NCBI GenBank assembly: GCA_028869995.1
Contig: JAGWQN010000073.1
Location: 40,442 to 104,441 of the forward strand
From: Rhodospirillales bacterium
GTDB taxonomy: Bacteria > Pseudomonadota > Alphaproteobacteria > Acetobacterales > Acetobacteraceae
DNA length: 64,000 nt
Reading direction: 5' to 3'
The position numbers were made by a program, and so were the translations under genes. Positions within the stretch are counted from its first letter, which is position 1. Every line of letters begins with the position of its first letter. Of the stretch, positions 26,559 through 36,600 are shown in pieces. The notes under the pieces are model-generated. The model did not search any database and was not told where the DNA came from. It saw only the letters and a program-made list of their open reading frames with translations.

Positions 26559-26889
26559 CGGGTGCGCGGCCGGCGAACGACGAGGCGCGGATGGAGGTGC
26601 GAATTCCACGCGGCCGAAGCTCAGGGCCGGAGGATGCGTCGGCGGTGGTGATGGTCCTGTGCGCGGCCCGCTCCGCCGTCGTCACCGGCGCCGCATCCAG
26701 GTCGGTCGGCGCCGCCGCGAGCCCGGCTGTCGACACATTCAGGCGGCCGCCAATGCCCCCTGGGCCGACCCCGATTCGATCCCGCAACGTCGTGGTCGCC
26801 GGCTTGCCGGCTTTCCGCAAAGCCGCATATACTTTTTCTTGCGCCTCCAACGTTGCGGCGCGCCACGGGGAAACACAAGACCAGCCAGG

Positions 26890-27429
26890 ATGACCGGAAC
26901 GCCGACACGCAGGGACCGGGCACACCGCGCCGATCGCGAGCATCTCCTCTTCCTCGTTCTGTTGCTCGCGTTCGTGGCCTGGTACCTGTGGACCGCCACC
27001 GCCGCATCCCCGACCTTCAGCAATCTTATCCTGATCGCCCCCGTCGGCGCCGTCGCGATCGGCCTGCTGCTCTTCATCGCGCTCGTCGAGATCGCCGGCC
27101 GCCGCGCCGCGCCGGCGGCAGGCACGCCCACGCGAACCGGGGAGCCGGCGGCCACGCCGGCGGGGCGCTTCCGCACCGCCTCGATCGGCACGGTGCTCAC
27201 GCTGATGGCGCTGTTCGCCGCCTTCGTCGTGGCCATGCCTTATGTCGGCTTCGACATCGCCACGTTCGGCTTCACGCTCGCGACGCTGTGGCTGCTCGGC
27301 GAGCGTCGCGTGGGCTTCTCGCTCGCCATCGCGCTGGGGACCGCGACGGCGGTCAGCATCGCGGCGCTGACGCTGCTGACATTCCCGGTGCCGCTCGGCA
27401 TCGCGCGGCTGCTATGGAGCCGGCTGTGA
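26890..27429 (+). CDS. tctB: Tripartite tricarboxylate transporter small membrane subunit TctB
   Basis: The 179-residue protein starts at MTGTPTRRDRAH. It has four predicted spans separated by a polar middle loop (GRRAAPAAGTPTRTG), as in TctB. PYVGFDIATFGFTLATLWLLGERR is typical of the C-terminal half. The stop overlaps the next GTG start. TctB works with the large TctA channel and a periplasmic TctC receptor. Confidence 0.88.
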   Translation: MTGTPTRRDRAHRADREHLLFLVLLLAFVAWYLWTATAASPTFSNLILIAPVGAVAIGLLLFIALVEIAGRRAAPAAGTPTRTGEPAATPAGRFRTASIGTVLTLMALFAAFVVAMPYVGFDIATFGFTLATLWLLGERRVGFSLAIALGTATAVSIAALTLLTFPVPLGIARLLWSRL

Positions 27430-28946
27430 TCGACGTGCATGCCCTGATGTCGGCGCTGCAACTGCTGGGAAGCTCCTACACCGCCTGGCTGCTGACGATC
27501 CCCGGTCTCGCGCTCGGCATGCTGGGCGGCGCCATTCCCGGCGTTTCCTCCGCCCTCATCCTCGCCATCGTCCTGCCGGCGACGCTGTGGATGAACCTGA
27601 TGTCGTCGCTGATCTTCATGACGGCGATCTACACCGGCTCGGCGTTCGGCGTGGCCATCCCGGCGATCCTGATGGGCGTGCCCGGTTCGCCCGCCGCCGT
27701 CGCCACCTCGTTCGACGGCTACCCGATGACGCAGCGCGGCGAGCACAACCTCGCCCTCGGCCTCGCTCTCGCGGCCTCGACGCTGGGCCACATGGGCGCC
27801 TACCTGATCCTGTTCTTCGGCATCGGTGTGATCTCGCACGCCGTGCTCCGGCTCGGCCCGCTCGAGATGCTGCTGCTGATGCTGTGGGGGCTAACGCTGA
27901 TCGCCGCGCTGCGCGGGCGCTATGTCTCGCGCAGCCTGGTCTCCGGCCTGATCGGCATCCTCATCGCCACCATCGGGCTCAGTCCGCGCGATGTAATCCG
28001 CGGCACCTTCAACCTGCCGCAACTGCTCGACGGCGTGCCCGTGGTCCCGGCGATGATCGGGCTGTTCGCGGCGAGCGAGTTGTTCAACCTCGCCGGCACC
28101 AGCTACCTCGTGGAGCGATCGGACCTGCGCACCGTCAACGTGCGCAAGATGGCCGAAGGCATCCGCCTGGCGCTGCGCCACCCGGTGGTCATCCTGCGCG
28201 GCCTGGTGATCGGCGCGACGGTCGGCGGGCTGCCCGGCGTCGGCGCCGCGGTCTGCAACCTCGTCTCCTACGCCGAGACCAGGCGCGGCGACGCCCATCC
28301 CGAAAGCTTCGGCAAGGGCAACCCGAAGGGCGTGATCGCGGCCGAGGCCGGCAACGCGAGTTCGGAGGCGGGGTCGATGGCCACGCTCCTCGCGCTCGGC
28401 ATTCCGGGCGGCGCATCCTCGGCGGTGATGCTGGCGGCGCTGTCGCTGCACAACGTCACCAGCGGGCCGCAATTCCTCGATGCATCGAAGGACATCGTCT
28501 ACGCCATCATCCTCAACAACCTGGCGCAGGGCGCGATCATGCTGGTCCTCGGCATCGGCCTCATCGGCCTGATGGCGAACGTGATCCGCATTCCCGTCCG
28601 CGTGCTGATTCCGCTCATCCTGGTGCTGGCGACGTTCGGCTCCTACGGCCTGTCCGGCGACATGGCCGGGCCCCTCACGATGGTCGTGTTCGGCTTTTTG
28701 GGCTGGTTCATGCAGCGCCACGAATACTCGGTGCCGGCCTGCGTGGTCGGCCTCATCCTCGGCGGCAAGGTCGAGGTGAACCTGCTGCAGACCTACCAGA
28801 TCAGCGGCGGCGAGCTCGGCTACATCGCCGGCCGGCCGATCGCGCTGGTGCTGCTGGTACTGCTGCTGTTCTCGCTGTTCGGCAAGCCGTTGCTGCGCTG
28901 GCGGCGGCGCCGGCTGGGCGTGGCGGCGACCACGACGACATCATGA
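27426..28946 (+). CDS. tctA: Tripartite tricarboxylate transporter large permease TctA
   Basis: A permease of about 506 residues with 10-12 spans. PGLALGMLGGAIPGVSSAL, AILMGVPGSPAAVATSFDGYPM and EAGNASSEAGSMATLLALGIPGG are the family's repeated signature blocks. Two starts are possible: ATG 27414, or GTG 27426 overlapping the tctB stop as GTGA with GGAG upstream; I prefer the GTG. The transported acid cannot be read from the permease. Confidence 0.9.
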   Translation: MIDVHALMSALQLLGSSYTAWLLTIPGLALGMLGGAIPGVSSALILAIVLPATLWMNLMSSLIFMTAIYTGSAFGVAIPAILMGVPGSPAAVATSFDGYPMTQRGEHNLALGLALAASTLGHMGAYLILFFGIGVISHAVLRLGPLEMLLLMLWGLTLIAALRGRYVSRSLVSGLIGILIATIGLSPRDVIRGTFNLPQLLDGVPVVPAMIGLFAASELFNLAGTSYLVERSDLRTVNVRKMAEGIRLALRHPVVILRGLVIGATVGGLPGVGAAVCNLVSYAETRRGDAHPESFGKGNPKGVIAAEAGNASSEAGSMATLLALGIPGGASSAVMLAALSLHNVTSGPQFLDASKDIVYAIILNNLAQGAIMLVLGIGLIGLMANVIRIPVRVLIPLILVLATFGSYGLSGDMAGPLTMVVFGFLGWFMQRHEYSVPACVVGLILGGKVEVNLLQTYQISGGELGYIAGRPIALVLLVLLLFSLFGKPLLRWRRRRLGVAATTTTS

Positions 28947-28965
28947 AGAAAAGGAAGACGCACCC

Positions 28966-30009
28966 ATGACAGCAGAAGCATCGCCCGCACGTCCCGCCAC
29001 GACAGCACCCCGGGGGCTGCAGCGGCGGCCGCTGCTCACGCTGCTGGCAGGCGCGGGCGCGGCCGGGCTCGCCGCGCCGCGGGCGCGCGCGGCGTCCTGG
29101 CCCAACCAGCCGATCACCCTCGTTGTGACCACCAAGGCCGGCGGCGGCTTCGACCACATGGCGCGCAATCTCGCCCCCGCGCTCAGCCACGAGCTCGGCG
29201 TTCCGGTGAACGTGCTCGACAAGCCGGGCGGGGCGATGCTGCTGGGCACGGAGTATTTCCTCAGCCGGCCGCACGACGGCAACACGCTGCTGATCTCCGG
29301 CCCCTCGCCCTACTGGTACTTCGACATCAACAAGTTCCACGCCGGTTTCCGGCTCAAGGACTTCGACATCCTGAACGTGCAGTGGACCGACCGGAGCGCG
29401 GTCTTCGTGCCGAAGCACGGGCGGCTGCAATCCTTCCATGCCATCATTGACGCGATCAAGGCGCATCCCGGCAAGATCAGCGCCGGTGTGGTGCGCGATT
29501 CCGGCGAGTTCTTCAACGCCGGGATCCTGATCGAGAGCCTTGGGCTGCCGCGCTCGGCGATCCGGCTCGTGACCTACGAGGCGAGCGCGCCGCTGCGTAC
29601 CGCGCTCGCCGGCAAGCAGCTCGACTTCGCCGTCATCTCGGCGGAGGCGAGCCTGGGCATGCTCGGGCTGATCACACCGGTCGCGGTCTTCAGCCAAGCG
29701 ACGATGCCGGAACTGCACGGCGCACCGACGGTGAGCAGCGTGCTCAAGACCTACGGGGTCACCGTCGATTTCGTGCCGAGTTCGATGCGCGCCGTGATCA
29801 CCTATGCCGACCTCAGGACCCGCCACCCGCACCAGTACGCGCGGCTGCATGACGCCTACAGGAAGGTGCTGCACGACCCCGCGTTCCTGGCCACGGCCAG
29901 GAAGCAGGGGATCGGCACCGACTGGCTCGGCGAGCAGAAATCTAAGGCCGAGATCGAGGCCGCCTACGCCGTCTTCAACCGGCACAAGGCGCTGCTGATG
30001 GCCCGCTAG
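28966..30009 (+). CDS. tctC: Tripartite tricarboxylate transporter receptor (TctC/Bug family)
   Basis: A 347-residue periplasmic receptor with an arginine-containing export leader (QRRPLLTLLAGAGAAGLAA). The mature part begins WPNQPITLVVTTKAGGGFDHMARNLAPAL, the Bug-family signature, and continues with VNVLDKPGGAMLLG and YWYFDINK. It lies 19 bases after tctA. Bug receptors bind carboxylates such as citrate, tartrate or aromatic acids. The convergent leuCD-type hydro-lyase suggests a hydroxy di- or tricarboxylate, which is inference. Confidence 0.88.
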   Translation: MTAEASPARPATTAPRGLQRRPLLTLLAGAGAAGLAAPRARAASWPNQPITLVVTTKAGGGFDHMARNLAPALSHELGVPVNVLDKPGGAMLLGTEYFLSRPHDGNTLLISGPSPYWYFDINKFHAGFRLKDFDILNVQWTDRSAVFVPKHGRLQSFHAIIDAIKAHPGKISAGVVRDSGEFFNAGILIESLGLPRSAIRLVTYEASAPLRTALAGKQLDFAVISAEASLGMLGLITPVAVFSQATMPELHGAPTVSSVLKTYGVTVDFVPSSMRAVITYADLRTRHPHQYARLHDAYRKVLHDPAFLATARKQGIGTDWLGEQKSKAEIEAAYAVFNRHKALLMAR

Positions 30010-30052
30010 AGCCGTATCCGATCGGATGGAATCATCGGGTCGGATTTCTTGC
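30007..30052. repeat. Imperfect intergenic palindrome resembling dispersed alphaproteobacterial elements
   Basis: AGAGC...GCTCT bracket an interior with ATCCGATCGGAT and GGGTCGGAT. I have seen similar GATCGGAT-rich palindromes between genes of Rhizobiales and related groups. Whether copies exist elsewhere in this genome cannot be told from the window. Confidence 0.35.
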
Positions 30053-30068
30053 TCTGTAAAACCACGAT

Positions 30069-30133
30069 CTCGAGCAACGGATCTCGGGCCTGGTTGAGCC
30101 GGGCAGGCTCAACCAGGCCGGACGTTGCTCGAG
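30069..30133. terminator. Two-tier inverted repeat between convergent tctC and leuD
   Basis: The outer arms CTCGAGCAACG/CGTTGCTCGAG (11 of 11) enclose the inner arms GGCCTGGTTGAGCC/GGCTCAACCAGGCC (14 of 14) with a five-base loop. Both arms are perfect. Symmetry and position between converging stop codons indicate a bidirectional terminator. Confidence 0.72.
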
Positions 30134-30157
30134 GCGCCGCCCGGACGCTCCAGCGTA

Positions 30158-30769
30158 TCAGGACGCGAGCCAGGGAAAGGCGCGGGCCTGCTCCTGTTCG
30201 AAGCGCCTCAGCGCTTCGGCGTATTCCTGCGTGTGCGCGATCTCGTCGAGCCCGCGCAGCAGCCGCTTGCGGCTGAGGGAGGCGATCTCGAAACGGTGCT
30301 GCGCGCCGTCCGGGCCGGTGACCGCCTGCGCCTCGAGCTCCACTGTCATCGTCGCGCCGGGGCGGGCGAGCAGCTGGCGGAGCAGCGCCTCCACCGTCGC
30401 CCCCGGCAGGCGCACCGGCAGGAGCCCGTTCTTGAGCGAGTTGTTGTAGAAGATGTCGCCGAAATTCGGCGCGATGACGGAGCGGATGCCAAAGCCCATC
30501 AGCCCGAACACCGCGGTCTCGCGCGACGAGCCGACGCCGAAATTGCGTCCGGCCACCGCGATCACCGCCTGTCGGTATGGCGCCTGGTTGAGGATGTAGT
30601 CCGCCTTCTCGCTGCCGTCGGCGTTGAAGCGGCGGTCGTGCAGCAGGATGTCGCGGAAGCGCGGCCCCTTCGGCACCTTGTTGAAGCGCGTCGGGCAGAG
30701 CTGGTTGGTGTCGAGATTCGCCTCGTCGAGCGGCACGGCGATGCCGCGAAGCGTGGTGAACGGTTCCAT
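30158..30769 (-). CDS. leuD: 3-isopropylmalate dehydratase small subunit-type protein (LeuD family)
   Basis: The 203-residue protein starts at MEPFTTLRGIAVPLDEANLDTNQLCPTRF; the longer track ORF runs into leuC. AGRNFGVGSSRETAVFGL and the SLKNGLLPVRL block are the aconitase swivel-domain signature. It lies five bases after leuC. It completes the active site of a heterodimeric hydro-lyase. Leucine synthesis is one option; association with a tricarboxylate-type transporter leaves a catabolic malate-like substrate open. Confidence 0.9.
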   Translation of the reverse strand: MEPFTTLRGIAVPLDEANLDTNQLCPTRFNKVPKGPRFRDILLHDRRFNADGSEKADYILNQAPYRQAVIAVAGRNFGVGSSRETAVFGLMGFGIRSVIAPNFGDIFYNNSLKNGLLPVRLPGATVEALLRQLLARPGATMTVELEAQAVTGPDGAQHRFEIASLSRKRLLRGLDEIAHTQEYAEALRRFEQEQARAFPWLAS

Positions 30770-30774
30770 GTCGA

Positions 30775-32184
30775 TCAGTTCCTTCCGCCGAGTTCGCGCA
30801 CATCCACGAGCCGCCCGCGCAGCGCCGCAGCCGCGGCCATCGCCGGGCTCATCAGGTGCGTGCGCCCGCCCGGTCCCTGCCGCCCCTGGAAGTTGCGGTT
30901 CGAGGTCGAGGCGCAGCGCTCGCCCGGTGCCAGCTGGTCGCCGTTGATCGCGGTGCACATCGAGCAGCCGGCCTCGCGCCACTCGAAGCCGGCGGCGGTG
31001 AAGATGCGGTCGAGCCCCTCCGCCTCGGCCTGGCGCTTGACGCTCACGGAGCCGGGCACGACCCATGCCGGAACGACGGCGCGCCCGAGCTTGGCCACCG
31101 CCGCCGCCGCACGCAGGTCGTCGATGCGCGCGTTGGTGCACGAACCGATGAAGACGCGGTCGATGGCGATCTCGCCGAGCGGCATGTTCGGCTGCAACCC
31201 CATGTACGCGAGCGCCTTGGCGTATTCGCCGCGTCGCTCGCCGTCCGTCTCGCGGTCGGGGTCCGGCACGCGCCCGTTGATCGGCAGCGCCTGCTCCGGG
31301 TTGGTGCCCCAGGTCACCATCGGCACCACGCTGCCGGCGTCGAGGGCGACCTCCTTGGCGAATTTCGCATCGGGGTCCGAGGGCAGCGTACGCCAGAACG
31401 CCAGCGCCGCGTCCCACGCGGCCCCCTTGGGCGTGAACGCGCGGCCGGCGAGGAACTCGTAGGTGGTATCGTCGGGCGCGATCATGCCGGCTCGCCCGCC
31501 AGCCTCGATCGACATGTTGCAGACCGTCATGCGCTCGTTCATCGACATGCGCGCGATGGTGGAGCCGGCGTATTCGATGGCGTAGCCGATGGCGCCGCCG
31601 ATCCCGATCCGGGCGATCACCGCGAGGATGATGTCCTTGGCGGTGACGCCGAAGCCGGGCGTGCCGTCGATGCTGATGCGCATCGTCTCCGGCCGGCGCT
31701 GCCAGATCGTCTGGGTCGCGACCACGTGCGTGGTCTCCGATGAGCCGATGCCGAAGGAGAGGTTGCCGAAGGCGCCGTGCGTCGAGGTGTGGGAATCCGC
31801 CCCCACCAGCACGATGCCAGGCTGGCTCAGCCCCAGCTCCGGGCCCGCGACGTGCAGGATGCCCTGCCGCGCGTCGCCCCAGCCGAAGCGCGCGATGCCG
31901 TAGGCATCGGTGTTGCGCTCCAGCAGCTCGATCATGTTGCGGATCTCGGGGTCGGGCAGGTTGGCGACCCCGCCCGCGCGGGCGCGCGGATCGGTCGGGA
32001 TGTAGTGGTCGGAGAAGGCGAACACCTTGTCCGGGTGCGCAACGGCGAGGCCGCGCTCCTGCAGCGTGTCGAATGTGTGCCGGGAGCCCTCATGGATCAG
32101 GCAGCGATCGACATAGAGCAGCGTCTCGTCTTCCTCCCGTGCCACGACATGATTGTCCCAAACCTTCTCGAACAGCGTCTTCAT
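30775..32184 (-). CDS. leuC: 3-isopropylmalate dehydratase large subunit-type protein (LeuC family)
   Basis: A 469-residue aconitase-family protein. The [4Fe-4S] ligands are visible as IGSCTNARIDD and GCSMC. GADSHTSTHGAFG and TSNRNFQGRQGPGGRTHLMSP are further signatures. The length equals that of bacterial LeuC. It forms a two-gene operon with leuD. No other leucine gene (leuA, leuB) is seen nearby, so a paralogous catabolic isomerase or dehydratase should be considered. Confidence 0.92.
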   Translation of the reverse strand: MKTLFEKVWDNHVVAREEDETLLYVDRCLIHEGSRHTFDTLQERGLAVAHPDKVFAFSDHYIPTDPRARAGGVANLPDPEIRNMIELLERNTDAYGIARFGWGDARQGILHVAGPELGLSQPGIVLVGADSHTSTHGAFGNLSFGIGSSETTHVVATQTIWQRRPETMRISIDGTPGFGVTAKDIILAVIARIGIGGAIGYAIEYAGSTIARMSMNERMTVCNMSIEAGGRAGMIAPDDTTYEFLAGRAFTPKGAAWDAALAFWRTLPSDPDAKFAKEVALDAGSVVPMVTWGTNPEQALPINGRVPDPDRETDGERRGEYAKALAYMGLQPNMPLGEIAIDRVFIGSCTNARIDDLRAAAAVAKLGRAVVPAWVVPGSVSVKRQAEAEGLDRIFTAAGFEWREAGCSMCTAINGDQLAPGERCASTSNRNFQGRQGPGGRTHLMSPAMAAAAALRGRLVDVRELGGRN

Positions 32185-32495
32185 CCGCCCGTTTTCTCCG
32201 TTGCGTCCGGCTCTTCAGTCTGCGTCCGGCGGGTTGAGGCGCAAGCCCCGGCCGCGGACATGGCTCGCGAAAGCACCGCGGTGCGGCCCCGCATCGTGCC
32301 CGGCCGTGCCCTGCGGCCAGCCCGAGGATCGCGCCTCTCTCCTGCGCGTGAGGTTACGTTGGCGCCGGCAGGGCCGCAACTCCGCCTGGCGGCAGCCACC
32401 ACGGCGCTGAAGAACGCGTCGCGACGCTCGCTGGCACGGCCTTCCACGCCGTCGCAGAAAACATTCCAAATAAGCAACGAAACGCCGAAACGCGG
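32185..32495. other. 311-base stretch without a supported gene
   Basis: It holds only arginine-rich shadow ORFs upstream of leuC, where the leuC promoter must lie. It marks the left border of the degenerate 32-40 kb zone. I see no repeat or RNA in it. Confidence 0.5.
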
Positions 32496-33305
32496 GTGCT
32501 ATCCCGATCCAGGACATGTCCACAACCTGGTCGCGAGCCGGGGGAGGGGCGGATCGAGGCGGTCGTTTCGTTGACGCGAGCGATGCCTTGGTTCGACGGA
32601 CAGAACCCTGCCGCCTGGTGGGACAAGGTCAAGGCGCTCTTGCCCGCGCCGGGACGGGCAGCAAAGGTCGCGCATCATGCAGCGCTCCCATGGCGGGAGA
32701 TAGGACCCTTTATGGCCTTGCTCGGGTCGCAGGCCGGTGTCGGCGCCGCTGCGCTTGAGCCTCTGATTCTGACAGCAACTCGGAATGGCGACGTTCCGGG
32801 CACAACTTGGTATGCGATCGACCTGGCGGAGCGTATCTGGACCATTCCGGCCAATCGTATGAAGGCCAACCGTGAGCATCGCGTTCCGCTCTCGTTGCCC
32901 GCATTGGCTGCTCTTCAACCGATGAAGCGGCTCGCGGATGGTTCAACCACTGGCAAGCTTCGTGCTTTTCCGGGCCGAAAGGCAAAATCATCGATGAGCG
33001 AGATGACTTTCACGGCCGCGCTCCGGCGAATGGGTCGTAAGGATCTGACTGTACACGACTTTCGCTCAACATTTCGTACGTAGTACGAAACCGCAACGAT
33101 TCATCCGGGCGAACTCGCAGAGCAAGCTCTTGCATACACAATCAGTAACAAAACCGAGACTGCTTATGCGCGAGGTGTTCAGCTGGAGCGCCGCCGACCG
33201 TTGATGGACGATTGGGCCAGGGCCTGCGCAATAGATTGCGGGCCTCGGATTCTACGCGGCACGAGTGAGACGCCTGAGCAAAAGGACAGCAGAAGCGGCG
33301 TATAG
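32496..33305 (+). pseudogene. Tyrosine-type (P4-like) integrase remnant with an in-frame TAG
   Basis: Homology begins around NPAAWWDKVKALLPAP and continues through the catalytic domain. The first catalytic Arg is in TATRNGDV, WTIPANRMKANREHRVPLS is typical of this family, and HDFRSTFR supplies the second box. A TAG at 33081-33083 follows FRT, yet the same frame continues with YETATIHPGELAEQALAYTISNKTETAYARG, the rest of the domain including the nucleophile Tyr, to a TAG at 33303-33305. Relatives read FRDWAxET here, so the stop sits at the usual Trp (TGG to TAG). The N-terminal arm-binding half is missing and a conserved His (ALAH) is Tyr. The gene is a decayed fragment, not an active recombinase. 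Confidence 0.82.
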
Positions 33306-33618
33306 GAAGGCCTTAGGGGTCAACTCGAGCCGATTCACATCCGGCAGGACGTGCGAGCGGAGATAGGTCCGAGCAATTTCTCGCGCATCGGTTGAGATGG
33401 GGCCGGGTCGGACAACCTGAGGGTGAGGCGGTCTGGCTGATATCAGAAACGTAATCTCAAGCCGTTGGGATTTTTGTTGCCCGAAATTTGAAAAATTGCT
33501 CACGCTTCAGCGAATGTCCCGTGGTTCGGGCATGAAGCGGAAAATGTGACGGGATCGACGGATGCCACGCACCCGTCGGCGAACAATGGCCTGTTCGACC
33601 AGCACGGGGTGAGACCGC
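33306..33618 (+). other. 313-base gap upstream of the Hint protein
   Basis: No gene is supported. The sequence becomes AT-richer towards 33450-33500 (GGGATTTTTGTTGCCCGAAATTTG), which could hold the promoter of the next gene. A small repeat CCCG-TGGTT-CGGG lies near 33520. Confidence 0.4.
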
Positions 33619-36600
33619 ATGAGCGTGTTCATTGCTAATCCGCTTCTTGATCAGGAAAAACATTATAATAATGGCACAGTGGTAACATTGGGCCGCATCT
33701 TTGTTGCTCAACAAAACGGCATTGGAGTTGCATTACAGCCGTCGTTTTCCGGCAATGCAAACAACGGCGCTTCGCAGCCATTTTCCTCTTCGGCGTTGTG
33801 GTTTCCGACTTCCAATACGTCAACGTTTTCAGCTACGGGAAGTGGACTGCAGTATCCCGAGGTTGGTATATATTTCACTGCAACGGGATCCTTCTCCGGA
33901 AATGGAAACAGCGTTCCGGGAGCAACGGATACGGCTTTCGTCATCGGTCCCGCCACCATCCAGGAGACTGGCCTCGGCTCGACCCCTGTGACTATCGGTC
34001 CCGGCACCATCACGGGCTCCGGTACTGTAGGTACACTCGCGCTTGATGGGACGCTCGTCATCGCCGCGGGAATGGTCACGAACACGTTATACGTAGGTGT
34101 TGACTATACTGGAAGCTCGTACCAAGGCCCCCTCCTGTCCGGCCAAGGGGTGGCGTCTAACCCACAACAAAATTTCGATTGGTTGGTTCCTGGGGTGCCT
34201 TATTCACTGAATAAGACAGATATATATTCATATTCGCCTGGTTCCATCGCCAACGCCGGAAGTCTCGGCGCGATCGTCACCTATGTCGGCCCGACGGTAA
34301 CGCAAAACGGAACCGTCATTCCGGCCACGACGCTTTCTCCGGTCACCTATGCCTCCAACGTCATCACCGTCAGCGGAACGATCACGTCGGATACGGGGAC
34401 CCTGGCGGATTCGACTGTTGGCGTGAGCGGGTTGCTGAGTTTCGACGGCCAGGAAGGCGTGGACGTTCGCTACGGTTCCACCATCGTCGTGCCGAGCGGC
34501 GGGAACGTGCAGAGCAGCGTGGTGGCGCTGGAGGCGGGCCAGGGCGCGGCGCTGTCGGTGGCCGCGGGCGGCACCGTCGGGCTCACCGGCGGCGCCAGCG
34601 GTCCGAACGGGCAGGAGGGGCTGCTCGATAACGGATATGCCGTGCTCAAGGGCGGCAGCCTGCAGAGCCCGAACGCCGTGCTTGAGGTCGGCGTCTCGGG
34701 CGCGGGCACGTTCGCGGTGCAGGCGGGCGGGCAGGCGACGACCGGGTTTTCGGAGGTGGGCGGGCAAGGCACGCTGGGCGTTTCCGGCGCCGGCGCGCTG
34801 TTCCAGAGCAACGCCACGGGCACGCTGGTCGATAACGGCCAGGTCAGCGTCGACGGCTCGGCGACGCTGAGCGTGGGTAACGCGACGCTGGGCGAGGCGG
34901 CGGGCGATGCCGGCTACGCCATGGTGAGCGCCGCCGCGATGACGCTCGCCAACACGCTCACCATGGGCGAGAGTGGCGCGGGAACGTTGTCCATCCAGAA
35001 CAACGCCAGCCTGCAGACGGGCGGCAATGTCGAGCTTGGCGCGCAGAGCGGCGGCTCGGGGTTGTTCTCGCTCGGCTCCGGCGCTTCGGCGCGCGTGCAG
35101 GGCAACCTCTCCGCGGGCGCCTCCGCGGGCGGGACGGGCTCGGTAGCGATCGATGGCGGCACGACGACACTGACCGTCGAGGGCGACACCGCGATCGGCG
35201 AGGGCGGGACCGGCACGCTGGCGCTGACCGGTGGCGCGAGCCTGCTCGCCGTCGGCGCGCTCGATATCGGCAGCGCGGGTGCGACCAACGGGCTCGGCAG
35301 CGCGAGTGTCGCGGGCGTGATCGTCGCCAGCAACGATCTCTCGGTGGATAACGGCTCGCTCTCGCTGGCAACCACTGGAACACTGGCGGTGAGTGGCGCG
35401 CTTTCCGCGGGCGACGCCGCGGGCGGCACCGGCAGCATCGCGCTCGCCGCCGGCGCGCAGGTGACGGACATCGCCGGTGTCACCGTCGGTGGCGCAGGCA
35501 CGGGCAGCCTTGCCGCGACGGGTGCCACCATCAACGCGCCGGGAGCGGATTTCAGCGTGGGCGAGAGCGCGGGCGGCAACGGCAACGCGAGCATCACCGG
35601 CGGCCTGCTCAACGTCGCCTCGATGGCGGTGGGCAGTGCCGGCAATGGCGCCTTCGATCTCTCGGGCAATGCCACGGTGAGCGTCGCGAACGATGTCGCG
35701 GTGGGCGACAGCCTTGGCGGCATCGGCGTCGCTACGCTGAGCGGTGCGGGCAGCATAATGACCGTGGGCAACGGTCTCACGGTGGGCGGCCAGGGCAATG
35801 GCGGGCTGGTGGTCAGCGGCGCTCAGCTCGATGTCGTGCACGGCGATATCTCGGTCGGCGAGAGCGCGGGTGGCTCGGGTGCGCTGACGGTCAACACCGG
35901 CTCGCTCGCCGCCGCCGGCAACCTCGACGTGGGCTCGGCCGGCCAGGGCGTGGTCGAACTGCAGCTTGGCGCGAACCTCGGCGTGCTGCCCGATGTCAGC
36001 GTGGGCGAGAGTGCGACGGGTAGCGGGCTGCTGTCGCTCGATTTCGGGATGCTGCAGGCGCAGACGCTCTCGCTCGGCGGCTATGGCCAGGCGACGCTGG
36101 AGCTCGCCGCGGATTCGGTGCTGACGACGAACAGTGCCGCGATCGCCGAGCAGGCGACGGGCTACGTGCAGCGCGCGGACATCAATCAGAGCACGTGGCA
36201 GGTGGCGCAGAGCCTGGTGGTGGGCGATGCCGGCCAGGCGCAGGTGACGATCAGCAACGGCGGCGCGGTGTTCGCGCAGGGCAGCTTCGGCATCGGCGGC
36301 AAGAAGGGGGCCGCCGGCACGGTCGATGCAACCGGCGGCGGCAGCACCGTGGACTTCTCGTCGCTGGTGGTGGGCGATGGCGGTTCCGGCACGTTGCTGT
36401 TGCAGAACGGCGCAACCTCGGCACCGGTAAAGGGTCAGATCGGGACGATCGAGATCGCGGCGCAGGGCGGGTCCGTGGGGACGATCGCACTCTCCGGCGG
36501 CAGCGACCTGACCGGGGCGACGCTCGATGTCGGGGGAGCGGGGACGAGCGAAGGTGGCGCAGGCCTGCTCACGATCGACACCGGCGCGAGCGTGAGCGTG

